Shown: positions 36,399 to 50,139 of the stretch, in pieces
How positions within the stretch are numbered: position 1 is the first letter of the stretch
Layout of the letters: the number at the start of each line of letters is the position of its first letter
NCBI GenBank assembly: GCA_948567375.1
Contig: OX419756.1
Span: 66,664,333-66,728,332, forward strand
DNA length: 64,000 nucleotides
DNA from: Lunularia cruciata
Taxonomy: Eukaryota; Streptophyta; Marchantiopsida; Lunulariales; Lunulariaceae
Direction: 5' to 3'
Translations under genes and position numbers: made by a program
The notes under the pieces: generated by a model
Databases searched by the model: none
The model's input: the letters and a program-made list of their open reading frames with translations, nothing else
What the model was told of the DNA's origin: nothing

Positions 36399-36770
36399 AT
36401 TGCATCATAAAATAAAATGCAGATTATCAAATCATACTCTCTATTGTATAGTACCATAGGTAGAATCATTGGGTTTGGCAAATTTATTATTATGTTTATG
36501 AACTTTACTCCAAAATGATAAATAAGATAAACTCTCACTTGCTTGCATTAGATGTACATAATCTTGATGTGGAACGGATTCAAGAATAGAAAGAAGGGTG
36601 CAAGAAATTGTACTCCAAAGTATCTATCCCATTTTCCCTCTAAAACATCCCCAATCTATTGATTGCACTATGTTTTTTCTCCTCAAAATTACTTGACCTC
36701 AATAGCTCATGTTCCTCCATGATGGGTGATTCACTCTCTTGGATTAAAAGTGATACATACTCTGATACTA

Positions 36771-37374
36771 TTATAACATTCCAATGATAGAAAAACCCCC
36801 AAGAGAAACATAACAAAGAAACACAAGTGAAACACAAGGCTCCATCTTTCATATACTCTAATGCCCCAAAGAAAGCACCTTGTCTTTATTATAACGCAAA
36901 GAGTATTCATACAAAAGGAGCTCCACCCTTGGATCACATACATGGATTGGTGATATATCAATGAGCTCCACCCTTAGATTAGTTGCATAGACTAGTGATG
37001 TGTAGATCCTTGTCCGATTTGGTTGCTCAAACAACTTTGACCAAAGGGAATCTTTGGGGAATCTTCCTATAGAAAGCTCAAACAACATGGGTGATGTACC
37101 ATTAGAAAGCTATTGATGAGATGAATAAGGGAGAAGGCAACATCTTTACCCATGAGAGAGGAATCTTTCATTTCTTGAGGCCTAATTCATTTGTTTAGGC
37201 TTCCAAAGTTGGCTCAAAGCTTTCAAGTTGTTTTTGGCCTCTATCCTATTAGTGGAAACACTCTTTTGGTGATACCTCTATCTGATCTACTTAGATCATC
37301 ATATACAATATCTTTCTAGATATCACCAAGCTAATTTCCACCTTTAGATAATATGTCTAACTAATGGTATTATA
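36771..37374 (-). repeat. Y2 5' LTR
   Basis: About 604 bp, right edge GGTATTATA (reverse of the TGTAATACC start), left edge next to a primer-binding-like site. It aligns with 28875-29484 throughout, including the motif AAGACAAGGTGCTTTCTTTG on the minus strand. The two LTRs of Y2 differ a good deal by eye, so the insertion is old. Confidence 0.8.
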
Positions 37375-38059
37375 ATGATGTGGCCAAGGAGTGGTTTGCA
37401 AGCTATAACAAGAAGAGATTTGTTGGGATTGAGAGATATGCAAGCAATAATTTAAGTCTTGTTAAGATGGCTTGAATCACAAAAAGATATCCATGTAAGG
37501 TATTATAAATACAAACATTATTGAGTGTTTTTGTTTGGAAAAGATATACTTAATATATTATTGAAAAGTTAGGGGTGCATTCCTAAGTGTAAAAGCCATG
37601 ATCTTAGAAGCAAAACTCTACAATTGGGTGATGAGTATGATTCTTTTGTCCTTTGTACAGTGCCAATATATTTGTAGCTAGTGTAGCAATCAAAGAAGAA
37701 ATTATGTGGTTTGTTAGACACTTAATCCATTGAGAAAAGTTTAAGTATCATGATTTGTTGATGCAGGGGTAGTCTATAGATATATAAATGATGTGGTTTT
37801 CTTTGGTATGATGAGAATGAGAGAATCATACATAGATTTATGGATTGTATAGATAAGTTACTTCTGAATTTCTTATTTTATTAGATAAGTGTACTTTGGA
37901 TTCATATGGTAGGCGAAGCTCTTACATGAACTATACAAAGCACAAACTTTCAACTTCAAATCTTCTACATGAATCTTGACTCCAAATCTCTTGTTTCATG
38001 TTTTGCTAGTTAGGTCATTAGCTCAACTTTAATAAATGAAATGGAATATATTGTTCCTT
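37375..38059. other. Unassigned AT-rich DNA between Y2 and T9
   Basis: Short, interrupted reading frames only. A weak impression of retroelement-like coding sequence in the first 100 bp (AKEWFASYNKKRFVG) cannot be tied to a family. Nothing else is recognised. It continues at 39773 after T9. Confidence 0.5.
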
Positions 38060-39772
38060 TGTGGTATCCACATTTTTCATTTTTGACAAGTTTTAAAGAA
38101 AAAGTACATTGTTTAAACTGAATTGAACCCAAATGAAAAAGAAACAAGGAGAAGCTTATGTTATGATCCAACCCAAGGAAGTAGACTTTGTGTTAGAGGA
38201 ATCAAGACTTGGATTGGACCCAAAGGAGTGCAAACCCAAAGGAGAGTTATTTCACTTTGAAATGAAAGTTGCATGTCAGGATGACTACGGGGCCTGTATC
38301 TTAATGACCACATGTCCAAATCATGTCTGCTATATCTTGTTAGAAGCGTCTTTTCTCAAAAAAATTATTGTCACCAAAATTTCAGAGTTTGAAGGTCTAT
38401 ATAAGAAGTTACAAGCATTTGAAGTTTATATAGTAGATATATGGAGTAGTTGAGTTACTTTGGGTTGGGATCTTTGGGTTTATGTGACTTTGGGTATAGG
38501 TTCTTCAGGTTAGAAGTTACTTCGTCTGAGGACAAAGGTGATCCAATCTAAGGTAGTCAAACATCAAATGCATGAGTCTTTATGTTAGATATCTGAAGCA
38601 TCTTAAATAGTTAAGACAAAGAAAGAAGAGATAGTTAAGATACCCATGACTTTACTTTCAATTCAGATTGAAGATAGGATAGAAATTGAAGGAGAAATAG
38701 CAATAATGAATGAACCCAAAGTGCAAGATCAGACAATAGATGTCTTTGGGTCAATTACTTGAGACCTTAAAAGAGAGTGGGTTACAAGATAAAGATAAAG
38801 TAGATTATCCATGATCTCAATTGCAGTTCATAGTGGAGAAGTAGAAGAAATGGTTGAAGATTTAGTAGTATTAGATAGACCCAAAGAAGGAGAAATTTGT
38901 GAAGTTATCTCGGATTTGGAAGCCAAATTAGAAGTAGACATTGGATTGGAGTCATAACAAATTTGAGATAGGAATTGACAGATATGAAGGAGTGAGTTGC
39001 CATTTTAGATCTGGAGATCGAGAAGTAGAGATTTGAAGCGATAGCAAGATGATTCAGATCTGGAGATTTGTAGGAAGTAGTTGAGTTCTTAGCCTATTTA
39101 AAGGAGGCATTCACAATATGTTTTTGCTAAGTATCCATATTTCTGAAGATAGATAAAGCAAAGTGTTGAATCTTAGTGCTTATCTTTTAAGCTTAATTCC
39201 AAGAATCAAGTTTATGTGTGTGTTTGTGAGTGTTTGGAGTATTTCAAAGTGCAAGTCATTGAGCTTGTTGGAAGTTGGATTCCACACCGCTGATCTTCAT
39301 TCTATGTGTTTGATATTGAGTGAAGTGTAACGAAAGCAATGCCTTGATAGATCTGAGAGGAACTGTAGTGTTGGTAGTATATTGCATTGGTGAGTGCAAT
39401 GTGAGTTTGATGTGAAGCAATTTCAATCGAGGAAGTTGTGCCTTCATTGAAGGGTTAGAATGCAATTTTGAGACAAGACTATTCTGCAATGAGGTAGCCA
39501 TCTTTGGAAGTATTTGAATCATCACAAGCAAGATTTGTTTGGACAGAATTTGATGGAGTTGTGATTATGGGAGTATATTTTGTGATGAGATTGTGATCAA
39601 TGCTTGCTACTCTCTTCTAGGTGTTTTTTGTACCTAAGAGATAAAGAAAAACTAAAGGAGAACTACATTGTTATTGTTTTCTTTGAATTTAACCATTTTT
39701 GACTTGTATCTTTATGTGAAAAAACTTTACTTATTGATTACCACAAAAATAATACTTGTCAGGTTTTCACAT
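38060..39772 (+). mobile_element. T9, complete-ended short-form T copy
   Basis: Starts TGTGGTATCCACA and ends GGTTTTCACA (1,713 bp). TCCTT lies directly on both sides (38055-38059 and 39773-39777). A 106-codon open stretch at 38133-38453 carries the short-form 5' block (NHVCYILLEAS, KKLQAFEV). The 3' module has TATTTAAAG at 39095. Whole in outline, coding parts decayed. Confidence 0.92.
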
Positions 39773-41538
39773 CCTTCTTGTCTAGTGCCTTTTGTTTACT
39801 TACAAAACTATCTTCCTAATTGCTAGATGATTTTCCTTTGCGTACAATTTCCAATGTATCTCCATACTTTTGCTCACTTTCTTTCTTACATGATCCATAA
39901 CATTTCATTGTGGATGCTACTCAAGGAATAAATAAATTTTCATTACTGCTCCTATCAATTTTGCCTATTTGGCTCTATGTCTCCTTACTTAGATCAGTTT
40001 GACTTCAATTTACATCCATTCTTGCTTGCATATCATTGCTTCCATATGCATGTTTTAAGGTTCAATCCTAAGTCTATTCTTGCATAGTTTGGTGAACTGA
40101 TTGTGCTTTCTTTACTCATATATCTTCATTTCACACATCATATATATCAGTTGTACTTTAATGAGATTGTGATTCCTTGTTCAAAGAACAACTTTTATTC
40201 TTGTTTCCCTATATACACTCTTGAATGGAAATAATATGTTAGCTTTCCTTAGGATCAAATCCTATAAGTTCTAATTGTAAGAAAAAACATCATGGAATCT
40301 TTACAAGAGTGTCTAATACTATGAGTTTGACTTTTAAAATTGTGTTGAAGAGTTAGATGTAATTAGGTTCTTTGCTTTTATTGAAGATATCAAATGGGAC
40401 AATGGTATAAGAAGTTGGAGGTGGACTTGGAGTGCTAGAGAGTCATATTTTGGTTGATATTACAAGAATTTGAGTGCTACATCTAAATAGATTTTTTGTT
40501 TAATGTGATTTTCATATGAAAGGGTTGTATGTTTGGAGTTAAAGCTAATAGGTCATCCTAGGTAGTATGGTGTAAGTTTGTTTTGAAATTGGGATGGACT
40601 CAAATGTGGTTGTTATGTTAAGATGTTTGGTGGAAGTTGTTCAAATTATCAAGATAGGTAGATTGAGGAGGTTTTATTTCCAATATCAAGGCTAATAGGT
40701 TATCTAAATATAATGGTGAAGAGTTGTTTATATAGTCAAGATAGATGATAGTATGGTAGTTTCCACAAGTAATCAAATTTACTTAACCATAAAGTCCTTG
40801 AGGTAATCATTGAAATTGATGTGAGATGGGTTGGAAAATAGAGAGGAGTTTTGCTAGATATTGGTGGAATTTTTTCTCTTATGCACAAGTTGTTCATCAA
40901 AATTGTGGTGGTAGTTTTTGTAGTGCAAAAGAAAGATTGCATATTTTGTATGGGGTGAATGTATTGGAAACAACCGACAAAGGAACACCAAGGCTAGTCT
41001 AGGCAAGTCTATAATAATTGGGTGTAACAATGGCAATAAAGATGAGCTTGGAGCCAAATCATACATTCTTTTTTGTATAATGCTTCATTGATACAAAGTC
41101 CATCAGCCTTATTGAGAGTTATGAGTTATGGATGTTGGAGATTCTAAATACCAAGAGCTATCATTGTGGATCAAGGTATGATCTTGAAGGAAGAACCAAA
41201 ATCAATGCAATAGTTTAACAAGAATATAGTCTATTATTACAAATTTGAGAAGATCATCGCAACAAGTTGCATGAAAGATAAGAACTTGTTGAAGTCATGG
41301 AAGGTTTGGTTCCTAGATTGGGGAATCCAATGGGACCAATGTAAACTTTGTGTGGGTGAAGGTGATGTAAGGAGGTCAGAACCACAAAACCAATATAGTT
41401 TTTTGAGGATAGCTGTGGAAGTAAGGAAGAGTTGTTTTAGGGAGATGAATGAATGGAGTGAAAGGTTTGATAGTAAGGAATACAATGACAATGGATTCTT
41501 TTTAGGAAGTGCATGCAACATGTTTAACATGATAGAGA
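39773..41538. other. Unassigned AT-rich DNA between T9 and Z
   Basis: No gene, RNA or repeat edge recognised. An open stretch at 41271-41606 runs into the Z 5' LTR, resembles nothing I know and is probably chance. Parts of 40400-41000 read like decayed retroelement coding sequence but show no diagnostic motif. Confidence 0.45.
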
Positions 41539-42037
41539 TGTATAACAATATGGAGTTTACGGATGAGTTAGTCAAGATTAACAAAGTAGCAAATAGGCCA
41601 AATTAGCCAAGAATTATATGAATGTTCTAGAAGCATCTAAGAAGCTTCTTGGTTCTTTCCAAATATTGGATAATATGTATGCCAAGTTGGAAAATTCTAA
41701 GAAGAAGCTTCTTGGGAAGCTTCTTGGCAAGCTTAGCTTGCATGCCAAATAAGTGACTTCTAGAAGGAAGCTTATGGGGAAACCATCCCAAATAGCTTAG
41801 CATGCACGCCAAGTGACAACTCCTAAAAGGAAAGCTCTTGAGAAGTCCAAGATAGGTAGCTTATCTTGCACTCTAAAAAAGTGGCTTTTAGTAATCTTCC
41901 CAAGAAACTTGTTTATTCTTTGTAAATACCAAAGCCCAAGCTCATGTTAGTCATTCTAGTTTCCTTCATTCAAGAGTCCCAATGTGATTTTTCACTTTGG
42001 TCTTCTATTTTCCTATTTCTCTCCTTGGTCTTTTACA
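41539..42037 (+). repeat. Z 5' LTR
   Basis: About 499 bp, TGTATAACAATATGG start, ending TTTTACA just before the tRNA-Met-like primer-binding site. It contains several inverted and direct copies of AAGCTTCTTGG and TAGCTTGCATGCCAA. Borders are supported by the solo LTR at 62652-63048, which has a clean target duplication. Confidence 0.82.
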
Positions 42038-42707
42038 ATGGTATAAGAGCAAGAATAGAATGAGATGGATGGAATTTATAGGTGGTGTAACTTACAAAGA
42101 GTGGTGGATGTGTTTGATATATGTGTTAACTTAGATAATAATAGTTAGTTTGATAGAGTAGTAGCCATGGTGTCAATGCCCAAAGTTATTATTGTTATGT
42201 AAAAACAAATCAAACAACTTACTCGATTGTTAGAAGAAAAAGACCATCAATATCCAAAGCATATAGAAAGCACCATTTTGAAGAAGAAGAGCAAATCCAA
42301 TTTCCAAGCCCAAGGTATTTGAAGGCAAGAATCTCTTGTGTGTAGTGGAGAATTTTGTGTTTGATTGCAAATGTTATTTTGAATCTACACATCTTCAAGA
42401 TGAATGGATATAGATTCTCTTACCTTCAAGCCAATTGGATGGAGTGGTAAAACTATGTTGGCAATTCCAAGTGGAGAAATTTGAATGGCAGTTTTTATGT
42501 CAATTTTGACATGAGAAGAATTCAAGAATACAATAATTAGGAGATTCTAAGCTATAAATGTTGCATGAGTTGAATGAAATAGATTGGAAAATTGAAGTAG
42601 ATTGGATTTGTGAGAAGCTACATCACTCGATTCCAAAATACCATAATGCAAATTCCATATGTACTAGAAGGTGAAGCTCTAGATCAATATGTGCGAGGCT
42701 TGAAGTC

Positions 42708-44072
42708 TGTGGTACCCACATGTTTTTTTCTTATTTTTGAAGAGGAAGTGTACAAATGAAGTTGTATTGCGCCTATATGGCATCAAAAGGCAAAAAATGG
42801 TGTCTTCAAGTGGTAACCCAAAGTAAAGTGACTTTGTGTCAAAAGAGGAAGTAAGGAGACTTTGGCTTGGGGGTGCTCAAACCGAGGCAAGGATAGTGCA
42901 ACAACTTTCCTTCAGGGTTGGACATTCAAGAAGGTACCACACATAAAAATGGTTGGCTTATGAGCAAGGGAAAATTGACAATGATAGGAGAATGCAGGAG
43001 GTGTGATTTCTTGGTAGAAACTTGAAGTGAAGAAAGACGGAAGAGGCGCGCCACTATAAGATTTGGGATAGAGACAAAGAGATGACAAGTAATTTTCCAT
43101 GACCATTAAGGAGTTGTCTTGAGAGCAATCATGGAAAAGGAAGTGTAGTAAGAGATGTGTTGGTGCATTGAGAGGAAGTCAGGAGAGTTAGTCCAAGAGT
43201 AGGTCGGAAGAGTAGTCACCAACAAAGAGTGGAGGAGAGTAAGATAGGAGGTTGAAAGAAGAACTCGGAATTCACAATGAGAAATCATGCAATTCAAAGA
43301 TTAGATGTGATTGCAAGAATCAAAGTCTTGAGCAAACTTTGGATCACATTTTTGGCATGGAACTAGAACCTTAGTTTTCCAAGTTGCATGACCGAGATCA
43401 TCAAGAGTAAATATCTCAATGGACCCAAGGCAAAGGGTAAGAGAGGAAATCCGGCTTGATAGATAGAGTCGAATTGGAGGTTAGTACCCAAAAGAGAGGT
43501 GGGTGAGGAGCACGGAACCACATTCTTGGGGAAAGGAGAAGTAGCTGAAGAAACCCAAGAAGTGCAAGACGCCTTTTCTTCAAAATGCACAAAGAATGGT
43601 TATAAAGTCAAGAGCTACAAGGACCCCGTGAGGAGAGGCATTGTAGGAGCAATGATGGCTATCTTCAAGCTAGAGAAAACTACTTATGTGATGAAACATC
43701 AAGCGGTGTTCTTCCATAAGATGTTTGTAGGGAAACCAATCAATTGGGCGAAGTGCTTCTATCAACGCACGAGACAAATGGTGTGGAATTTGTGGGACAA
43801 GTCTCCTCCATACTACATTGTGCTATTTGTAGCTCACTTCTATTTGGGATTGAATTTGCTGAACGCGGCGAAAAGACATAAAATAGTGTTGCACTTCCAT
43901 CCCAACTTGAGAAGAGATGCTGATGTGGAGGAGCAATAGTTCATTCAGTTCATTCAGTTCATTCTGCAGATCAAAAGCAATGACAAGTACTACGTGCAGA
44001 TGGGGTAGAGCGTGCATTTGGGGGTAAATACTCTGAAGTCAAAGAAGAGGAGTCAACAAGAAGAAGAAGAAG

Positions 44073-44104
<32 letters not shown>

Positions 44105-46504
44105 GCGGTGACAAGACCTCCAAAGACCAAAACAATAAACCTGAGGAAGGACCTGGTGGTGATTGCATTGTCATGCAAAGAATCAAAAGGGGAAGTTGAG
44201 TACAAGTCAAAAGACTTGAAGAAGGAGGAAGAACCTGAACTCATGTTGTAGAGTGGTGAAGCAAGTAGCAAGAGTGAAGATGGAGTGGAGATGCAGCTGG
44301 TACCAAAGGAGGAAGAAGGAAAGCTAGAGATGGCAAAATAAGGTAACCCTAGACCAGAAGACAAAGTTCCAGAGAAGGAGGAGAAGAGGGTGATCATTCA
44401 AAGAGGTGTTGATTCAAGAAGGAAGATGACATGTGAGGCGGGGCTGAGTAGAAGAAGAGAAGTGGAGAGTGGAAGTTTGGGGAGCAAAGAATCCATCCCA
44501 ATAAGGTGAATGCGGCTGAGAAGAAGAGTGTCAAGTGAAGAAGAAGCAAAGAAAGAGAAAAGTCCGCAAGTCAAGGTAAATTAGAGCAAAGGAAAAGAGT
44601 ATCTATGGGAGGTTGTATGCTTGCTGTTAATGAAGTTAGAGGAGAAAAGAAAGAAATGCAATCGGAGTCTCTGGAGGCAAAGATTTGTTGCAGGTGTTGG
44701 CAAAGTTAGAAGAAGAGAACTCAGAGTTGAAGAAGATCATAACTCAAGGAGAGGAGCAGAAGGAAGTACTACGAGTAGATGCAATAGTATAGAACCAAGT
44801 AATTGAGAATTTAAAGAAGGAAGTGGGAAGTAAAGAGCAAGTAATAGAGCAAAATGTCATAGCAAGAGGAAGACAAATGGTTGAGTATGAAATCTTGAAA
44901 TAGTAGTTTGTTAATTCACGATTAGAAATCATCCATGCTATGGCAAGAGTAGCGAAGAAGGAGAAAGAGCTCAATAGAATGATGGAGAGTGTAGAAGAGA
45001 AGAAGCAGCTCTGGTAAAGAGAGTTGACAATGAGGTATAGAGAGGAAGAGAGATTAAGGGAGTTACTTTGTAGTATGGAAGAGAAGATGGTTCAGAAGGA
45101 GAAGGAGAAGGAGAGGTGACAGCCAAATTCAAGGCAGAATTGGCAATGTATAGGGAAGATTGGCAGGCGGATTGAGAACAAGAGAGAAGGATGAGGCTCA
45201 AGCCACTGAACAAGATCGTAATAAAGATGAATGCAATGTTGAGTACAAAAGCCAGTGTGAGGATTGAAGAAACAAGATTACAAAAGTTAAGGGTGTTGGT
45301 GCAGGAGATGAGGAGAAGAAATGCAAAGGATAAGGATTTGAACACTTTGTTGATTAGTCTCAAAACTCGTGTATATAGGAAGATATTGGAAGTAGAAGAC
45401 AATATCATGATAAGATTAGATTTACTTAAGTTAGAGATAGATAAACTTTGGAAGGATGTAAGAGCAAAGCCCAAAGTTGATGAGATAGGAGTACAAATAT
45501 CTTTGGAGTTACCATTGAAGATATTAGAGAAGAGTGGGTTGGGAGATAAGGATTTAGTTAGTTTGGTTAACTATGACGGGAATTGTAGATCAGGAAGAAG
45601 AAGTGTTAGAATTGGTAGAATATTTAGTAGTTGTGAAATCCAAGGATAGAGTAGTATGTGAGGTTACTTTTGGATTGGAAGCTGAGGAAGAAGTAGACAT
45701 CGGAGTAGTAACAATTTTGAGATTTGAAGAGGTAGATATGAAGAGGTGCATTGTCATTTTGAATCTGTAGGTAGGAAGAGTTGTTAGGAAATGGTATATT
45801 AGTTAATAACTATCAAGTGCTCTACCTATTTAAAGGGAGCATTTGCAGTCATATGTTGTTTAGTATTCATTATTTTTTAGAATAGATAAAGCAAAGTGCT
45901 GATTTCAGTGCTTGTTGCTTGAGCTTGATTCCAAGTATCAACTCTGTGATTGTGTTTGTGAGTGTTTGGAGAATTCTAAAGTGCAAGTGTGCTTGTTGGA
46001 TGTTGGATTCAATAGCCTTGATCTTCATTCATTGATGTGTTTGATCCTGAGTGAAGTGCAATCGGAGCAATGCCTTGATAGATCTGAGAGGAATTTTATT
46101 GTTGGTAGTATTCTGCGTTTGTGAGTGCACCGTAGTGTTGATGTGAAGCAATTTTGATCAAGGAAGTTGTGCCTTCAGTGGAGGGGTGGAACACAATTCT
46201 AAGGCAAAGTTGTTTTGCAATGAAGTGTCATTTTTAGGAGAATTTGAATCCTCACAATCAAGATTCTTTGGAAAAATTTTAAGAAGTTGTGATTATAGGT
46301 GACAAATTGTTGTGATGAGATTGCGAGTCAGTGCTTGTTACTCTCTTCTAGGTGTGGTTTCTACCCAAGAGACTAAAGAAAGACCTAAGAAGAACCACAT
46401 TGGTGATAGTTGCTTTGTATTTGAACAATTCTGACCAGTATCTCTATGGGAACAAACTCTACTTACCTGATTACCGCAAAAGTGATATTTTCCAGGTTGT
46501 CACA
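42708..46504 (+). mobile_element. T10, complete-ended long-form T copy in Z gag
   Basis: Starts TGTGGTACCCACA and ends GGTTGTCACA (3,797 bp). AAGTC stands on both sides (42703-42707 and 46505-46509), and Z gag reads up to and on from these borders (YVRGLKS before, KSHTKLEV after). An open 146-codon stretch at 43499-43939 matches the first T protein (YVMKHQAVFFHKMF). Coiled-coil matches are at 45191-45649. TATA-like boxes are near 43055 and at 45827. A moderate number of breaks. Confidence 0.94.
44058..44102 (+). repeat. (AAG)15 microsatellite coding poly-glutamate in T10
   Basis: Fifteen perfect AAG units inside the open stretch 44012-44251, read as a run of 14 glutamates just after KSKKRSQQ in the acidic linker. 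Other copies have only a few glutamates at this position, so the expansion happened after T10 inserted or shortly before. Confidence 0.85.
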
Positions 46505-49500
46505 AAGTCACACACTAAATTAGAAGTGGCCATGTGGGAGCCCAAACACTTAGAGGAAGTCATGCAATTGGCTAAGCACCTTGATTCTAGGGATGCATAA
46601 CTTGGTCTTGACCTCAACCTTCACAAAACTTGCCAATACATTACATACGGGTGGAGGATTTGTCACCAATGGAGATTGATGTCATCTAATGAAGACCACT
46701 TAGTACTTAAAATAGAGAGAGACTATGGTGAAATGGTGTTTGCTTTTATTGTTGCTAAAATGGACATTGCATTGCTAAATATTCACTCAATAATGGATGA
46801 TGCCAAAAACTCACCAAATGGAATTTGTGGAGCACAATGATCAAGGAAACAAAGAATCCTAATAGGAAATATTGAGCTATCTATTGGGAACTTGATTAGT
46901 TCCAATGGGACTAAAGGCTCAACTTATGTAAGTTTGCTTCACTTGCAAGTATGATATTTTATTATGATGATAGGATTTTAGTTGAATTTGGAAGTTCAAA
47001 AAATTACATGTCCATACAATTAGCAAAGGAATTAGGAATTCTTATCTAGCCAATATTTGAACGTAGATTGATGATGCGGATGGTAGAAAGGGTTTCACAT
47101 TTCACAATCTTGTTATATTCAAGATTAGGAATGATTATTTGGAGTGTTTGAGGTTTGTAGTAGCACCTCTACACTATGATGTCATTCTAGGTCTTCCTTA
47201 GCTTAAAATAATAAGTTTTGATTTGATTGGACCCGATGACAAATTCAAGTACAACATCAAGATAAGAATTATAGATTAGGTTGTCTGACACCTTTGAGTA
47301 AGACATCTAAGAATAGTCACTCCCAGGATGGAAATTTTGTCAATAAAGTAGCCATAGGGCAAGCTTTGGAGGAAAATATTTGTATTTTTACATTGTAGAT
47401 CAAGCCAATTGCGCATGAAGAATCTGATAGGCCAAAAGTCTCATCAACACTGGTTGATTAGATATATAGGAATTTTCAGGTTTGTTTTTGGATAAGTTGC
47501 CAAAGGGATTACCCTTTGATTGTGGTATACCTTTCAAGATTGAGTTATTGCGTAAGAAGTAATCTAATGAGTTGACCAATCTATTGGCTTTCCCCAAAGT
47601 AGTTAGAAGAGCTTCAAACAACACTGATGGAGTTGTTGGAGAAAGATTTCATATGACATAGTACATCTCCTTTGAGAGCACTAGTACTATTTGTCCCAAA
47701 GAAGGATGGAGGACTTCACTTTTGTATTGACTTCCTTGGCCTCAATAAACAAACTATGAAGAAGGCATATCCTTTGTGTCAAATTAATGACTTGTTAGAT
47801 TAATTAAGTAGAGCATGATACTTCTCCAAGTTGGATCTTTTAATTGGTTATTGGCAAATTCCCATTGACGGGAAGAATATACAGAAGATTACCTTCCGCA
47901 CAAGGTATGGGCATTTTGAATGGAGAGTTCTACTTTTTTGGGCTCACTAATGCTCCAATTGCCTCCATAGATCAGATTCAAAGTATTAGATTCAGATTCC
48001 AAGTATTGGATGGGTTGTTGTATTGGTATATGGTGGTATTCTTGGATGATATGTTAATTTATAGCAAAATGGAGCCAAAATATATGAATTATATACAAGA
48101 AGTCCTAAGATAACTATGTCAATGGAAGTTTTACTATAAGAACTCAAAATGGATTTTTTGGCAACAAGAAGTTACCTTCTTGGGTCATAAGGTCTCATAG
48201 AAAAAGATCAAGATGGAAAAATAGAAAATCAAGGCCATTGTTGATTGGCTTACTCCAAAGGATATCATAGAAGTATAGGCATTTGATAGATTGAAAAGTT
48301 TTTTTTTTTTGTTTATCCACTACTATACTCATGTGATCACACCATTGACCAATCTCCTAGGGAAGGCCTCAAGCTTTAAATGGACCACTAAGCATAAAGG
48401 AACATTCAAGAAATGGAGGCATATGGTGTCCTCATAATCCATCCTTCAACCAAATGATCCTTAACTCCTTTGTGTGGTTGATTTTGATGCTTCTAACTTT
48501 GTCATTGGAGCGGTGTTGCAACAAGAATTTCTGAATGGGGTATATCCTAGTGCCTTCATGTCTCACCAACTAAACATTGTAGAAAGGAATTACTTTGGTC
48601 AAGATCAAGAATAACTAGCAATGATGTATGCCACCAAGGTGTGGCAATATTATCTCTTGGGGAAACAAGTGATCATACAAACCAATCATAAACCTTTGTT
48701 GTAGATATTACATTTGGAGCACATGAAGAGACAACATCATCAATAAGAGGAACAAATATAATTTTTTGACATTCATTTTGAGTACAAGCTTGGAAAATTC
48801 CATGTTATCAATAATTAAATCCCCTATGCCCCATCATGACCACCAGATTTGAAGACTCTTATTAAATCTCTCATCATGGCAGCAACTACAATAGTGTCAA
48901 TTGACTTGAAGGTCCAAATCAAGTTTATAATCACTTTCTAGCAAGATCCCTTCTTTCAATTAGTACAAGGTTGTCTTGTAACACATGACAAGGAGTACAA
49001 GACACTTTCATCAAAGATGGACTTCTATGATATGAGAACCACCTCTATAAGTCACACATGCTAAGCATAGATCACCTAAAGTTGGAATATAGATGCGGTT
49101 CTTGAAATTTGAAAGGTGAAAAGTTAAAAAGTCCTTTCATCTTGCAAGTTGAAAGATGACCTTGTCACATGTGTTCAAGAGGCGCATGACTTATTAATTG
49201 TGAGATACATGGCAGTAAATAAGACCTTGAGTACTCTACAATGATAATGGTGATGACCAAACATGGCACAAGAAATTTGAGACTTTGTTTGATCTTGTGA
49301 GAGTTGCCCATGCAACAAAGCTAGCAACCAAAAACTAGGTGGACTACTCCTACCACTTCCCATCCCATGTGCTTGATGGGAACATGTGATCTTAGATCTC
49401 ATCACATCTTTTCCAAGGACAAAGTAAGGTCATCCAATGATTGTGGTGTTTGTTGATAAGCTTAGTAAGCAAATCCATTTGGGACCTTTGATATGGTGGA

Positions 49501-49923
49501 TGTTCCAACATTGGCTCATATCTAATTTGAAAATATCTTCGAGCATCATGGGTTGTCTTATGTACTCATCTCCAAACATGATCCTTGATTCACCAAATCT
49601 CATCTCCTCGTTGCTCAAAATTATCAAAGGCAATACTTAGATCAAAATTGTTGTGATTTCTCCTTTAAACTAGGTGATAAGGTCATGCTTTATTATAGTA
49701 ACCTTCCCTTCCTACTTTTTACCCAAGTGCCAAAGCTTGCTCATAATTGGATTGGTCCATTTGATATCACCTAAATCATTTCTCCTATTGCTTATCGACT
49801 TGCTTTGCCTAATCATATGTAAATCTGCCCTATCTTTCATATTTCAAATTTGAAACCCTTTGTTTCTAATCCATCTTCCTTTTTCACTTTTTTTAACCCC
49901 TTCCTCCTCCTATCTCTATCAAC

Positions 49924-50109
49924 AATCCTGAGGAGTATGAAGTTGATTGTATCTTTCTACGTTGTAACATTCAACATAGCCCCCAACAACGCACTAAGTA
50001 CAAAGTCCTTTGGAAAGGTTATCCCCTTCATGACGCCACCTGGGAGCCTCTTTCTCATCTCCATGATACACAAGTGGTCATCCAAGAATTTGAAGCTTCC
50101 CTGGTGATT
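49924..50109 (+). pseudogene. Z chromodomain (fossil)
   Basis: An NPEEYEVDCI start, then RTKYKVLWKGYPLHDATWEP, then a helix-like HLHDTQVVIQEFEAS. The WKGYP and TWEP blocks are the core of the chromodomain found at the C-terminus of chromovirus integrases, where it binds modified histone tails. It lies just before the purine tract and 3' LTR, as expected. Confidence 0.88.
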
Positions 50110-50139
50110 ATGACATCACTAACTAGCGGTGGAGGAATA

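Larger units (their letters stand above)
28875..37374 (-). mobile_element. Y2, Ty3/gypsy element with both LTRs, interrupted by T8
   Basis: Minus-strand order from the right: 5' LTR (36771-37374), primer-binding site TAGTATCAGAGT (near 36758-36770), leader and gag (36404-36770, then 31480-32558), CCHC-like region near 31350, protease (about 30600-31150), RT (about 29960-30480, with FLDDIL near 30090), RNase H (about 29570-29790, YLGKKAFIVEIDHK), purine tract and 3' LTR. The gag block LDNFKRGLKEQICQEV at 31620-31690 is a clear retrotransposon gag core. I recognise no integrase or chromodomain. Heavily broken and old. Confidence 0.78.

Noticed and set aside
37375-38059. Possible pentatricopeptide-like or copia-like remnant
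   Set aside because: Only a few residues in changing frames resemble either family. No repeated motif or conserved domain can be followed.
41271-41606. 111-codon open stretch as a gene
   Set aside because: It runs across the start of the Z 5' LTR, has no homologue I know and no supporting signals; probably chance.
45912-46124. Open stretch of about 70 codons repeated at 45912-46124 and 54447-54659
   Set aside because: It lies in the conserved 3' module downstream of the TATTTAAAG box. The similarity is explained by shared DNA, with no sign of protein-level constraint beyond it.
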